This document shows positions 7,179 through 14,376 of a stretch of 16,889 bases of DNA, piece by piece (position 1 is the stretch's first letter; each line of letters begins with the position of its first letter). A program made the translations under genes and the position numbers. The notes beneath the pieces were generated by a model. That model ran no database searches and was not told where the DNA came from. It was given only the letters and a program-made list of their open reading frames with translations. Location: the NCBI GenBank assembly GCA_035495315.1, contig DATJGF010000116.1, forward strand, positions 1 to 16,889, read 5' to 3'. Source of the stretch: DATJGF01 sp035495315 (GTDB lineage: Bacteria > Verrucomicrobiota > Verrucomicrobiia > Limisphaerales > UBA8199).

Positions 7179-8059
7179 ACAGCGACGATCCTCCGAAGCT
7201 CCGCATGGCCCCTTCCGAGCCCGCGGAAGCTTTGGCTCATCGCGTCGAACACGAGCAACGCGCCTCGCAACGGCAACGGGAGAGCGGACTGGAGCAATCG
7301 TTGGCTCCTTTTCGGGTCGGCTCCGTCTCCTACCTCAATGCCGTGCCACTGACCCGCGGCCTCGAGGAGGAGGTCATTTTCGCCACGCCTTCGGAACTGG
7401 CTGCGATGCTGCGTCGCGACGAGTTGGATGCGGCGTTGGTCAGCGTCGTGGAAGTTTTATTCAACGATCGCTACGACATTCTGGACGGCATCGCGATCGC
7501 ATCGCTCGGGGAAGTCAAAAGCGTCCTGCTGGCACATCGCCGCCCGCTTGAGGAGGCGCGCGAGATTTACTGCGACGCCGCCTCACTCACAAGCGTCGAG
7601 TTGGTTCGAGTCCTCCTCGCCGAGCGCGGCATCAAGCCCGAATTCAAAACGTTGGCCAGCTATGATTTGGCGCAATTGCCCGATTACGCGCTGCTGATTG
7701 GCGACCGCGCACTGGATCTGCTGCTGGGCCCGCACACCCACGAAATCTGGGACCTAGGCGAGGCCTGGTACGAGCAAATGAAGCTTCCGTTTGTCTACGC
7801 CGTCTGGGCCTTGCGTCGTGGTGTCCAAAACGCTGTTTTGCGCCGCCAACTCCGGGACGCGCGTGACTTCGGTCTCGACACGCTTGATTCAATCATCCGC
7901 AGCCGAACCGATTATACCCAGGAGTTCCGCCAGGATTATTTGAGCTGGCACATCCATTTCCACCTTGGGGCAGACGAAAAACGCGGTTTGGCGAAGTTCA
8001 TCGAACTGCTGCGGAAACATCACTCAGGGCCAATATACGAGCCGAAATTCGTCGTATAG
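7175..8059 (+). CDS. mqnA: Chorismate dehydratase of the futalosine menaquinone pathway
   Basis: The conserved region starts at about residue 45 with FRVGSVSYLNAVPLTRGL, the signature of MqnA. It continues with the periplasmic-binding-protein-like fold (ELDAALVSVVEVL, YALLIGDRALDLL, LPFVYAVWALRRG). MqnA removes water from chorismate to form 3-(1-carboxyvinyloxy)benzoate, the substrate that MqnE uses next, so this gene and mqnE catalyse consecutive steps. The 294-residue reading includes about 44 N-terminal residues (charged, Glu/Arg/Gln-rich) not expected in the family. An ATG at 7205 would shorten this by 10; the rest may be an extension gained beside the decaying hicA gene. An AAAGAAAG tract precedes the ATG at 7175. 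Its 3' end is convergent with the TPR gene, only 34 bp away. Confidence 0.92.
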   Translation: MNSDDPPKLRMAPSEPAEALAHRVEHEQRASQRQRESGLEQSLAPFRVGSVSYLNAVPLTRGLEEEVIFATPSELAAMLRRDELDAALVSVVEVLFNDRYDILDGIAIASLGEVKSVLLAHRRPLEEAREIYCDAASLTSVELVRVLLAERGIKPEFKTLASYDLAQLPDYALLIGDRALDLLLGPHTHEIWDLGEAWYEQMKLPFVYAVWALRRGVQNAVLRRQLRDARDFGLDTLDSIIRSRTDYTQEFRQDYLSWHIHFHLGADEKRGLAKFIELLRKHHSGPIYEPKFVV

Positions 8060-8075
8060 ATCCCCCCCCTATTTG

Positions 8076-8093
8076 TCGTATGGGTCGTATGGG
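8076..8093. repeat. Nonamer tandem repeat between convergent genes
   Basis: TCGTATGGG occurs twice in tandem (8076-8084, 8085-8093). A related TCGTATAGA covers the mqnA stop codon (8052-8060), and a run of eight C lies between. The array ends directly at the stop codon (8094-8096) of the opposite gene. Confidence 0.6.
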
Positions 8094-8747
8094 CTAGCTT
8101 TGCGCTTGTTCGTCAGTCCCGCCTTCTGGGTTTTCAAGCTGCTCAAGGGCTTTGCGAGCGCGCCTGCCCGCCACGGTGTTGCCGTATTTAGCGTCCAACT
8201 TTTGCAGCAACGCGAGGGATTTTTCCGGTTCATTCAGCCGGCCATAAAGTTTGGCCAGGTGCAAAGCTCCCCAGGCCCATTGTTCGGAATCCAGCCGATG
8301 CTTGAGTAGTTCCTCGTATTCCAACGCTGCCGCCAGGTAGTTGCGGAGGTCATAATTGTAAATCTCGGCGATACGCGACATCACATGTAATTCCCCAGGA
8401 TGATTCTGCAGAAACTCACGCAACACGCCGATCGCCTCAAGCGGCTGACCTGAACTGCGCAGTTTCTCGGCCGCCTCAAATTCCGGCGCCGAATGGATCG
8501 GGGCGCCGCCCTGGGCGAACCATTCGCGGGCACGCTGCCCAAAGAAGCGGGAAAGATCGGAGGCAATGAGAGCCACGAGCGCAATGACCATCGCAATTAA
8601 AGCGATGAGATAAACCGTCATGAGACCCCTGGACCCCGCGGCCGGTTGCCGCTGCAGCAGGCTGTGTTGTGAACTGTAACCCCAGCCAACCAAGGCACAA
8701 CAAATCGCCAGCCCGAGGTAGAGCGAGGTTTTGGCGGTGCGGGACAT
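8094..8747 (-). CDS. Membrane-anchored tetratricopeptide-repeat protein
   Basis: This 217-residue protein has two hydrophobic segments: about residues 7-24 (SLYLGLAICCALVGWGY) and 42-65 (LMTVYLIALIAMVIALVALI). A soluble helical domain follows, with at least two TPR-like units: EAIGVLREFLQNHPGELHVM, then AALEYEELLKH and EKSLALLQKLDAKYGN. The C-terminus is Gly/Glu-rich. TPR proteins mediate protein-protein contacts; the partner is unknown. Two membrane spans put both ends on the same side, most likely with the TPR domain in the cytoplasm, though this was not tested. The gene starts 21 bp after the small acidic protein gene on the same strand, so the pair is probably one operon. No specific function can be named. 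Confidence 0.75.
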   Translation of the reverse strand: MSRTAKTSLYLGLAICCALVGWGYSSQHSLLQRQPAAGSRGLMTVYLIALIAMVIALVALIASDLSRFFGQRAREWFAQGGAPIHSAPEFEAAEKLRSSGQPLEAIGVLREFLQNHPGELHVMSRIAEIYNYDLRNYLAAALEYEELLKHRLDSEQWAWGALHLAKLYGRLNEPEKSLALLQKLDAKYGNTVAGRRARKALEQLENPEGGTDEQAQS

Positions 8748-8768
8748 GCCTATGCGCGCCTGGCCATT

Positions 8769-9008
8769 TTACCCGCGCTCGACAAAAAGTAACATCTCAT
8801 CAGGATAACCGATCGAGGTCGTTGCCCCGTCGTCGTCGCACAGCATAATCCCGGGTGCCGCCCCGGCATGCTCCGCGTACCCAGGCGCAAACTCTTCGTG
8901 TTCGCCATCACTGACAACCACGACGGTGGCAAAACTACCCTTATGTTGAACGCGATCGCCGGCGTGAACTTCCTCACCGGTCATATATGTTAGCAGCTGC
9001 GAGTCCAT
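8769..9008 (-). CDS. Small acidic protein of unknown function
   Basis: This reading gives 79 residues: MDSQLLTYMTGEEVHAGDRV, then a strand-rich stretch (SFATVVVVSDG), EFAPGYAEHAG, and an Asp-rich IMLCDDDGATT, ending LLFVERG. The protein is strongly acidic and looks like a small all-beta domain. I do not recognise a named family, but the GDRVxxxGxxATVVxVSDG pattern resembles small SH3-like barrels. The ATG at 9008 was preferred to a start at 9062, whose extra 18 residues look non-coding; an ATG at 8984 (MTGEEV) is an alternative. It precedes the TPR gene by 21 bp and is divergent from the DAHP synthase gene. No signal peptide or membrane segment is seen. Confidence 0.62.
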   Translation of the reverse strand: MDSQLLTYMTGEEVHAGDRVQHKGSFATVVVVSDGEHEEFAPGYAEHAGAAPGIMLCDDDGATTSIGYPDEMLLFVERG

Positions 9009-9109
9009 GCTAATACCAGTGGCTGGACAAATTACTTTACGCGCTGCCCCGCTGCAGCGCAATCAAATTCCCTTTCTCCCAGCCGCCGGCCTTGTATATT
9101 GCTCCCCGA
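9009..9109. promoter_or_regulatory. Divergent intergenic region with a candidate -10 box for the DAHP synthase gene
   Basis: This 101-bp stretch separates two genes that point away from each other, so both promoters should lie here. TATATT at 9095-9100 is a good -10 candidate for the plus-strand gene and ends 9 bases before its ATG at 9110. No convincing -35 box or Shine-Dalgarno sequence was seen. No TRP- or TYR-box-like operator was recognised. Confidence 0.3.
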
Positions 9110-10183
9110 ATGTTGCCGACTCAGAACCTGCACGTCAAAGAAGCCGTCCGGCTATTGACGCCGCGCGCCCTTAAAGCCCAGCTGCCCGCAACCACCGAAG
9201 CCAACCAACTCGTCGCCGCCAGCCGCAAACGCGTTACCGATATCCTCCAACAAAGAGATACCCGCCTGCTCACCGTCGTCGGTCCCTGCTCCATCCATGA
9301 TGTCCAGGGCGCGCTCGAGTATGGCGCGCGTTTGTGTGAATTGCGGCGCGAATTGGCCGGCCAACTCGAAATTGTCATGCGAGTCTATTTCGAAAAACCG
9401 AGAACCACCATTGGATGGAAGGGCTTGATTAACGACCCGCACCTGGATGGCAGCTACGACATCGAGACGGGGCTGAAAAAAGCCCGCCGCTTGCTGCTGG
9501 ACCTGACCAGCATGGGCCTCCCGACGGCGACCGAGTTCCTCGATCCGATCATTCCGCAGTACATTGACGACCTGGTCACCTGGGTGGCGATTGGCGCGCG
9601 CACCACCGAATCGCAGACACACCGAGAAATGGCCAGCGGACTTTCCATGCCGGTCGGGTTCAAAAATGGCACCGATGGCAGCCTGCAAATCGCGCTCGAC
9701 GCGATGGTTTCGGCGCGCACGCCTCACAGCTTTCTCGGTATCGATCAGGATGGCATCACCAGCATCATTCGCACTACCGGCAATCCGGTCGGCCATATGG
9801 TTTTGCGGGGAGGCCGTACGCGCACCAATTATGACGAGGCAAGCCTGCGCGAAGCGGAAGCAAAGCTGCGCGAGGCAAGTCTGCCGCCGGTCCTGATGGT
9901 CGATTGCAGCCATGCTAATTCCGGCAAACAACATGCGCGCCAGGAAGAAGTATGGCGCAGCGCGGTTGCCCAAAGGATAGCTGGCAATCGAGCCCTGATC
10001 GGCCTGATGGTGGAGAGCTATTTGCACGAAGGCAGCCAGGCCTTTCCGAAAAATCCGGCCGACCTCGCCTATGGGGTTTCGATTACTGATGCCTGCGTCA
10101 ACTGGGAAACCACTGAACGCATGCTGCGGTGGGGTGCGACACAATTTGCAGCCGCCAAAACAGCCGCCTTGGCGACCGCTTAG
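9110..10183 (+). CDS. aroG: 3-deoxy-7-phosphoheptulonate (DAHP) synthase, class I AroFGH type
   Basis: This 357-residue protein is close in motif order to E. coli AroG/F/H: VVGPCSIHD (Cys60, metal ligand), VYFEKPRTTIGWKGLINDP, GARTTESQTHRE, PVGFKNGTDGS, VLRGGRT, DCSHANSGKQ (metal His), MVESYLHEG (metal Glu) and SITDACVNWETTE (metal Asp). The enzyme joins phosphoenolpyruvate and erythrose 4-phosphate to open the shikimate pathway, which supplies the chorismate used by MqnA nearby. The N-terminal segment expected to form the allosteric site in E. coli-type enzymes is present; which aromatic amino acid inhibits it cannot be read from the sequence. A TTG at 9092 would add six residues, but the ATG at 9110 fits the family start better. 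The gene stands alone with its own divergent promoter region. The symbol aroG is by family, not isozyme. Confidence 0.95.
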   Translation: MLPTQNLHVKEAVRLLTPRALKAQLPATTEANQLVAASRKRVTDILQQRDTRLLTVVGPCSIHDVQGALEYGARLCELRRELAGQLEIVMRVYFEKPRTTIGWKGLINDPHLDGSYDIETGLKKARRLLLDLTSMGLPTATEFLDPIIPQYIDDLVTWVAIGARTTESQTHREMASGLSMPVGFKNGTDGSLQIALDAMVSARTPHSFLGIDQDGITSIIRTTGNPVGHMVLRGGRTRTNYDEASLREAEAKLREASLPPVLMVDCSHANSGKQHARQEEVWRSAVAQRIAGNRALIGLMVESYLHEGSQAFPKNPADLAYGVSITDACVNWETTERMLRWGATQFAAAKTAALATA

Positions 10184-10221
10184 CCACAGGGCATCGTCTT
10201 GATACGATGAGCGCTCCAATC

Positions 10222-10290
10222 GGAAGGACGAGTTCCACGAGTCCCTCTCCGGTAAAAAGCAGACAGTGGAATCATGGAACTCGTCGTTCC
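10222..10290. repeat. Inverted pair of a 23-bp dispersed unit before pgsA
   Basis: The unit GGAAGGACGAGTTCCACGA plus four bases (10222-10244) is followed by an inverted copy at 10268-10290. Arms agree at 20 of 23 positions, with an 11-bp perfect core (10227-10237 with 10275-10285). A third unit lies at 15325-15347. The pair would form a strong hairpin in RNA between the DAHP synthase stop (10183) and the pgsA start (10328), and could act as a terminator or processing site. Confidence 0.75.
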
Positions 10291-10327
10291 ATACTTTGCA
10301 ATACCGACTCGATTTGAACGATACCGA

Positions 10328-10918
10328 ATGAACCTTCCAAACAAACTGACCATCTCGCGATTTGTGCTCACAATCGCCTTTCTGGCAGTGATGTTTTCGA
10401 AGGTCCAATTCCATGAAACGATCGCCCTGGCGCTGTTCATTGCCGGAGGGGTTAGCGATTTTCTCGACGGCTTCCTGGCACGGCGGCACAAACTGATCAC
10501 CAATTTCGGCATTCTGATGGACCCGCTGGCAGACAAAATCATGGTCTGTTCCGCCTTCATTGCGTTTGTCGGGTTGAACTGGATCCCGGCCTGGATGGTG
10601 GTAATCATCGTCGCGCGCGAGCTGGCCATTACCGGCCTGCGCTTGTTAGCCGCTTCCAAAAGCGTCGTGCTGGCCGCCGAAGGCTACGGCAAGCACAAGA
10701 CCATTTCGCAAATTGTTGCCATTATCTCCATTCTCGTCCTGGCCAGTTATCAACAATGGGGAGCATTCGGCCGAGCAGTTTTTGGCTGGGAAATCTTTGG
10801 AGCGCCCTGGGTGAAATGGTTCACGCAAGTCTCAGTCTGGGTGGCGGTCGCACTCACCTTTGTTTCCGGATGGCTTTACCTGTGGCGTAACCGCGCGCTG
10901 TACCTCAACGACATGTGA
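10328..10918 (+). CDS. pgsA: CDP-diacylglycerol-glycerol-3-phosphate 3-phosphatidyltransferase
   Basis: This 196-residue membrane protein has the complete CDP-alcohol phosphotransferase signature near residues 40-66. It runs from DFLDGFLARR through G to DPLADK, giving the D-x2-DG-x2-AR-x8-G-x3-D-x3-D order with all four Asp. NKLTISRF at the N-terminus, ELAITGLRLLAASK and GYGKHKTISQI are typical of PgsA. It makes phosphatidylglycerol phosphate from CDP-diacylglycerol and glycerol 3-phosphate in the inner membrane; hydrophobic segments occur at about 10-28, 36-50, 78-98, 120-140 and 160-185. The start at 10328 (MNLPNKLT) matches the family. Upstream codons from 10274 are read from the inverted repeat and were rejected. 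pgpA, the next enzyme in the pathway, starts 8 bp after the stop. Confidence 0.94.
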   Translation: MNLPNKLTISRFVLTIAFLAVMFSKVQFHETIALALFIAGGVSDFLDGFLARRHKLITNFGILMDPLADKIMVCSAFIAFVGLNWIPAWMVVIIVARELAITGLRLLAASKSVVLAAEGYGKHKTISQIVAIISILVLASYQQWGAFGRAVFGWEIFGAPWVKWFTQVSVWVAVALTFVSGWLYLWRNRALYLNDM

Positions 10919-10926
10919 GCTGAAGC

Positions 10927-11541
10927 ATGCGCGGGTGGGAAATCATTTGCGGAGCAGCCTTCGTACTTATTCTGTTTCTCGGTCAAGCCTTGATGCAGCC
11001 ATCGAGCACACTGCCGCCGGGAAAGCGATTTTTGCTATGGATCGCGCAAGGTTTCGGCTCAGGCAGGATCCCGGTTGCACCCGGCACTTTCGGTTCGATT
11101 GTGGGGTTATTATGGTTCGCGGCGCTGCTCGCCAGCGGCAAATTGTGGGTGCTGATTTTAGGAACGCTTGCCGGCGTCGCCCTCTCGGCATGGGTCTGTG
11201 ATTTTGCCGAAAAACAATTGCGACAAAAAGATCCGGAGTCCGTTGTCCTGGATGAGATCGCCGCGATGCCGTTCTGCTTCTTAGCCTGGGTATGGCTCAC
11301 GCTCTCAAAGACCGGCTCGTTCCCAACTCTCGATTATGCCGAACAGCACTGGGTTTGGCTCTTGACCATTTTCATTCTGTTCAGGCTTTTCGACGTTGCC
11401 AAACCGTGGCCGGTTCGCCAAAGCCAATGGTTGCCCGGCGGTTGGGGAATAACCATCGACGATGTCCTGGCTGCCGTGTATGTGAATCTCCTCGTGCTCC
11501 TGATAGAGGCGGCAAAAGCCGCTGGCGCGCACTGGTCATGA
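10927..11541 (+). CDS. pgpA: Phosphatidylglycerophosphatase A
   Basis: This 204-residue membrane protein carries the PgpA core: GSGRIPVAPGTFGSIVGLL near residues 44-62, DPESVVLDEIAAMPF at about 101-115, FRLFDVAKPWPV, and GGWGITIDDVLAAVY. It removes the phosphate from phosphatidylglycerol phosphate, finishing phosphatidylglycerol synthesis after PgsA. The core usually makes a protein of 150-170 residues; here about 32 extra N-terminal residues form an additional hydrophobic helix (IICGAAFVLILFLGQALM). The gene lies 8 bp after pgsA in the same direction, so the two form a lipid synthesis operon. The stop TGA at 11539-11541 overlaps an ATG of a short frame that runs into a hairpin repeat and is not thought to be a gene. 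Confidence 0.92.
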   Translation: MRGWEIICGAAFVLILFLGQALMQPSSTLPPGKRFLLWIAQGFGSGRIPVAPGTFGSIVGLLWFAALLASGKLWVLILGTLAGVALSAWVCDFAEKQLRQKDPESVVLDEIAAMPFCFLAWVWLTLSKTGSFPTLDYAEQHWVWLLTIFILFRLFDVAKPWPVRQSQWLPGGWGITIDDVLAAVYVNLLVLLIEAAKAAGAHWS

Positions 11542-11599
11542 ACAAACTTGCTGCACTAGCTTTCTTCCTCTTTCCTTCTAAAGCCCTCGGGGTTCCTCT

Positions 11600-11634
11600 C
11601 CCTCTCCTCCCGGAGGAGAGGGCTGGGGAGAGGA
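11600..11634. repeat. CCCTCTCC/GGAGAGGG hairpin repeat, copy 2
   Basis: A perfect 11-bp inverted repeat (CCCTCTCCTCC at 11600-11610, GGAGGAGAGGG at 11612-11622) is followed by the tail CTGGGGAGAGGA. It lies between the convergent ends of pgpA and the HTH gene and may work as a bidirectional terminator, although no T run follows. Confidence 0.75.
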
Positions 11635-11688
11635 GCTCTTTTCACTTTGCGGTTCATGGTGAGGGGTTCTTTGCTGGCGCGATCGGAT

Positions 11689-12189
11689 TCACCGTTTGGC
11701 CGGCGGCAGTGGCAGCGTCTCCCCGGCGTTTGTGCGAGTCGACTTGTACATCGCCGGTTTGACCCCTTTGAGCGGATCGGCCGTTCGTGAATTACGCGAG
11801 ATAACCACGATCAAAAGGATTGTTGCCGTCACGATCAGCGTCCCAAGCACCCATACCCCCTTTTGCCAATCCACCTTGGACATCTGCAGCATGACGAAGT
11901 CCAGGAAGCCGTGGGAATGCGGCGAGAGCGGTGGCGGTTCGGCAAACTGCTTCGTCTTGCCCAGTTCATCATCGAGCGCCGCCATCATCTGCGGCACATT
12001 GAGTTTGAGCAATGTCGACAGCGAGCGGACAAAGCCCTTAATGTAAACTGGCGCGGAGAAGACGTCGAAATTGCCTTCCTCGAGTGCGCGAAGATGATCC
12101 GTGCGGATCTTCGTAATCTCCGCTACCTGCTCGACCGTAAGATGTTGCGCCTCGCGCGCCTGGCGTAGTTGCTCCGCAACCGTCGACAT
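11689..12189 (-). CDS. RodZ-like HTH protein with one membrane helix
   Basis: This 166-residue protein starts with a Cro/C1-type helix-turn-helix domain (residues 3-68: AEQLRQAREAQHLTVEQVAE, then RALEEGNFDVFSAPVYIKGF). That is the arrangement found in the cytoplasmic part of RodZ and its relatives. A linker rich in Pro leads to a single membrane helix at about 111-131 (GVWVLGTLIVTATILLIVVI) and a short tail. RodZ links MreB filaments to the cell envelope. The periplasmic domain here is only about 35 residues, so this is a small or divergent relative and not a proven RodZ. The start at 12189 was chosen for domain fit; ATGs at 12198 and 12273 are in frame. It is convergent with pgpA. Confidence 0.8.
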   Translation of the reverse strand: MSTVAEQLRQAREAQHLTVEQVAEITKIRTDHLRALEEGNFDVFSAPVYIKGFVRSLSTLLKLNVPQMMAALDDELGKTKQFAEPPPLSPHSHGFLDFVMLQMSKVDWQKGVWVLGTLIVTATILLIVVISRNSRTADPLKGVKPAMYKSTRTNAGETLPLPPAKR

Positions 12190-12318
12190 GATGCGCATGT
12201 TGTAGCGGGTTTCCAGCGCTAATGGCAAGGCTGGTGTCGTATTGCGTGTTCCCTCGTCCGGTTCGTGATCCATCGTTCTCGTCGTCGTTTTGGTCCTTAC
12301 TGTCCCTCCGGTCTCTCC

Positions 12319-12367
12319 CGATAAGATTAGGAGATTACGATTAAGATTAAGAGCAGGAGTAGGAGAA
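12319..12367. repeat. Degenerate hexamer array (AGATTA/GGAGTA words)
   Basis: From 12332 the units are AGATTA, CGATTA, AGATTA, AGAGCA, GGAGTA, GGAGAA, preceded by the looser CGATAA and GATTAGG. The array lies in the 272 bp between the HTH gene and the small ORF. The rest of that stretch shows nothing recognisable. Confidence 0.65.
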
Positions 12368-12461
12368 AAGGAAACACCCCCAAACCCTGTAGGCCAAACA
12401 CCGACGCAGGAATCAGCATGGCTCCGATTTAATTACTCAAACGACAGACGATCTTGAGAGC

Positions 12462-12602
12462 ATGAAAGGGATAAGCGTGCTCTTGAGTTTTGTGCTGCTG
12501 GTGCTGGCGCACGAACTGGCACGGTATCTAAGGAAATGTGGCACCTTGCCGTCCGCGCAAGTATCAAATCGACAGCCAGTGCTGCACGCCAGCCACACCT
12601 AA
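12462..12602 (+). CDS. Putative 46-residue membrane or exported peptide before ftsH
   Basis: The frame begins ATG at 12462 and ends TAA at 12600-12602. It reads MKGISVLLSFVLLVLAHELA, then a charged RYLRKCG and a polar tail. The first half is a single hydrophobic helix, with a basic residue before it and several after it, as in small membrane proteins. A GAGAG tract precedes the ATG by one base, which is close for a ribosome site. It is 40 bp upstream of ftsH in the same direction. I do not recognise a family. A chance frame is possible, but the hydrophobic layout and position support a gene weakly. Confidence 0.4.
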   Translation: MKGISVLLSFVLLVLAHELARYLRKCGTLPSAQVSNRQPVLHASHT

Positions 12603-12642
12603 TCTCAAGTGCCCGCCCCGCTCAAAATCTGAATAGGAAGCC

Positions 12643-14376
12643 ATGAAGTTTTTGCGAAACCGAAAGGTGGTCGCCGGCCTGATTCTGCTGGTAATCGGCG
12701 TCTCTCTGCTGGTGGGATGGTTCTTACGAAGCCCTTCACGAGAGATGTCACGCGACGAGTTCGAGCGGATGTTGCAGGAGGGGAACCTCGCGCATGTTCA
12801 GGTTACGCCCACACCGTATGCGGGCATTTACGAAGTCGAGGCCAGGCGCAAGATCGGCGGTCATTCGGAGAGGCTTTATCTGACAACCCACATTGACGAG
12901 CCTCGATTGCAAATTCTGTTCGAACAAAAAGCGGTCCAAATTCATCTGCCGGGGCAGGGCGCCAGGATCCAGCTAATCAATGTGATGTCGTCGCTCGCCA
13001 TCGCCGCAGTGGTCATCACCCTGATTGCATATCAATACCGGATTGGCCGCGGCAAAGATGCCCGCGTGCGCTCCGCACCCAACGTCAGCTTCCGCAACGT
13101 CGCCGGAATTGATGAAGCCAAGAGCGAGGTCCAGGAAATTGTCGACTTCCTGCGCGACCCAAAAAAGTTCAAGCGTTTGGGGGGAAACCTCCCTAAGGGT
13201 GTTTTATTGATCGGCCCACCCGGCACCGGCAAGACGATGCTCGCCAAAGCCATCGCGTGCGAAGCCAAGGCGCAATTCTTTTCCGCGCACGGCAGCGACT
13301 TCACCGAAGTCTTTGTCGGCGTCGGCGCCAAGCGCGTGCGGCAACTGTTCAAAACTGCCTCTCAAAATCGCCCGGCGATCATCTTTATCGACGAAATCGA
13401 TTGCCTCGGAAAGAGCCGGAAGTTCGATACCCATGGCGAACATCAACAGACGCTCAACGCCCTCCTGGCAACGATGGACGGATTTGCGAGCAGCTCGGGA
13501 ATCGTTGTCATCGCCGCGACCAACCGCCCGGAGGATCTCGACGACGCCTTGCTGCGACCCGGTCGCTTTGATCGCAAAGTCCACGTGCCTTATCCCGACA
13601 TGAAGGGGCGGCGGGCCATCCTCGAAACACATGCCGAAGGCAAGCCGATCACCGAGGCGGCCACCGCGTTGGAGGTCATCGCCCGGACAACGCCAGGCAT
13701 GTCGGGAGCCGATCTGGCAAACCTGATTAACGAAGCGGCAATTTCCTGCGCACAGCGGAATGCACAAAGCATCTTGCTCTCGGACCTCGAAGCGGCACGC
13801 GACAAGGTGCGTTACGGTAGAGAGCGGCGCTCAATGGTTTTGAAACAGCACGAGCGAGAGATGGTGGCCCGGCACGAGGCCGGTCATACGATCATCCACC
13901 TGCAGACTTCGCTGTTGCCGCCACTTTATAAGGTGAGCATTGTGCCCCGTGCGCAGGCGCTCGGCGTGACGGCATTGCTGCCGGACGAGGACCAGCACCT
14001 GCAGAGCAAGGCCTTCCTGCTGGAGGAACTGCTGGTGCTGATGGGCGGACGCGCCGCCGAGAAAACCTTCTACGGGTCGACCACCAATGGAGCGTCAGGC
14101 GACCTCGATGTCGCGCGTAACATCGCCCGCAAGATGATCCACGAATGGGGCATGGGCGAAAGACTCTATTACGAGCGCGAGCAGCAAGACGCCGAAACCG
14201 AAATTAACCGGCTGCTCGAAACCGCCGACCGCGAGGCGCTGCAAATGATCCAGAGCCGCAAGCACCAGACCGCGAAACTTGCCGACGCCCTTCTGGAACG
14301 TGAAACCCTGACCCGCGAAGAAGTGCTGGCGCTGCTGGAACTCAACGATCAGAAGGCCGTGACTACCCCAAACTGA
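12643..14376 (+). CDS. ftsH: ATP-dependent zinc metalloprotease FtsH
   Basis: This 577-residue AAA+ protease is anchored by helices at about 9-28 and 112-132, with a small periplasmic domain between them. The ATPase domain has Walker A GPPGTGKT (191-198), the pore-loop segment VFVGVGAKRVR (223-233), Walker B IIFIDEID (246-253) and the second region of homology ending RPGRFDR with both arginine fingers (305-311). The protease domain has HEAGH (411-415) and the third zinc ligand, Asp487, in GASGDLDVA. FtsH degrades misfolded membrane proteins and selected regulators. It is shorter than E. coli FtsH (644): the usual LGP...FLGR loop after WGM is missing and the pre-SRH segment reads THGEHQQ instead of the common DEREQ. 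It may therefore be a specialised paralogue. AGGA lies 4 bases before the ATG. Heptamer repeats begin at its stop codon. Confidence 0.93.
   Translation: MKFLRNRKVVAGLILLVIGVSLLVGWFLRSPSREMSRDEFERMLQEGNLAHVQVTPTPYAGIYEVEARRKIGGHSERLYLTTHIDEPRLQILFEQKAVQIHLPGQGARIQLINVMSSLAIAAVVITLIAYQYRIGRGKDARVRSAPNVSFRNVAGIDEAKSEVQEIVDFLRDPKKFKRLGGNLPKGVLLIGPPGTGKTMLAKAIACEAKAQFFSAHGSDFTEVFVGVGAKRVRQLFKTASQNRPAIIFIDEIDCLGKSRKFDTHGEHQQTLNALLATMDGFASSSGIVVIAATNRPEDLDDALLRPGRFDRKVHVPYPDMKGRRAILETHAEGKPITEAATALEVIARTTPGMSGADLANLINEAAISCAQRNAQSILLSDLEAARDKVRYGRERRSMVLKQHEREMVARHEAGHTIIHLQTSLLPPLYKVSIVPRAQALGVTALLPDEDQHLQSKAFLLEELLVLMGGRAAEKTFYGSTTNGASGDLDVARNIARKMIHEWGMGERLYYEREQQDAETEINRLLETADREALQMIQSRKHQTAKLADALLERETLTREEVLALLELNDQKAVTTPN

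Noticed and set aside
10274..10327. 18-residue N-terminal extension of pgsA
   Set aside because: It is read from the inverted repeat; the family start MNLPNKLT is at 10328.
9152..10489. 445-codon minus-strand open frame opposite the DAHP synthase gene
   Set aside because: The plus strand encodes a clear AroG-type enzyme. The minus-strand product is compositionally odd and runs through the 23-bp repeat (WNSSFRLERSS).
11538..11762. Short frame overlapping the pgpA stop, starting MNKLAALAFFLF
   Set aside because: The ATGA overlap is tempting and the start looks like a signal peptide, but the frame runs straight into a hairpin repeat and then opposite the HTH gene with no domain. It could at most be the stub of a lost gene.
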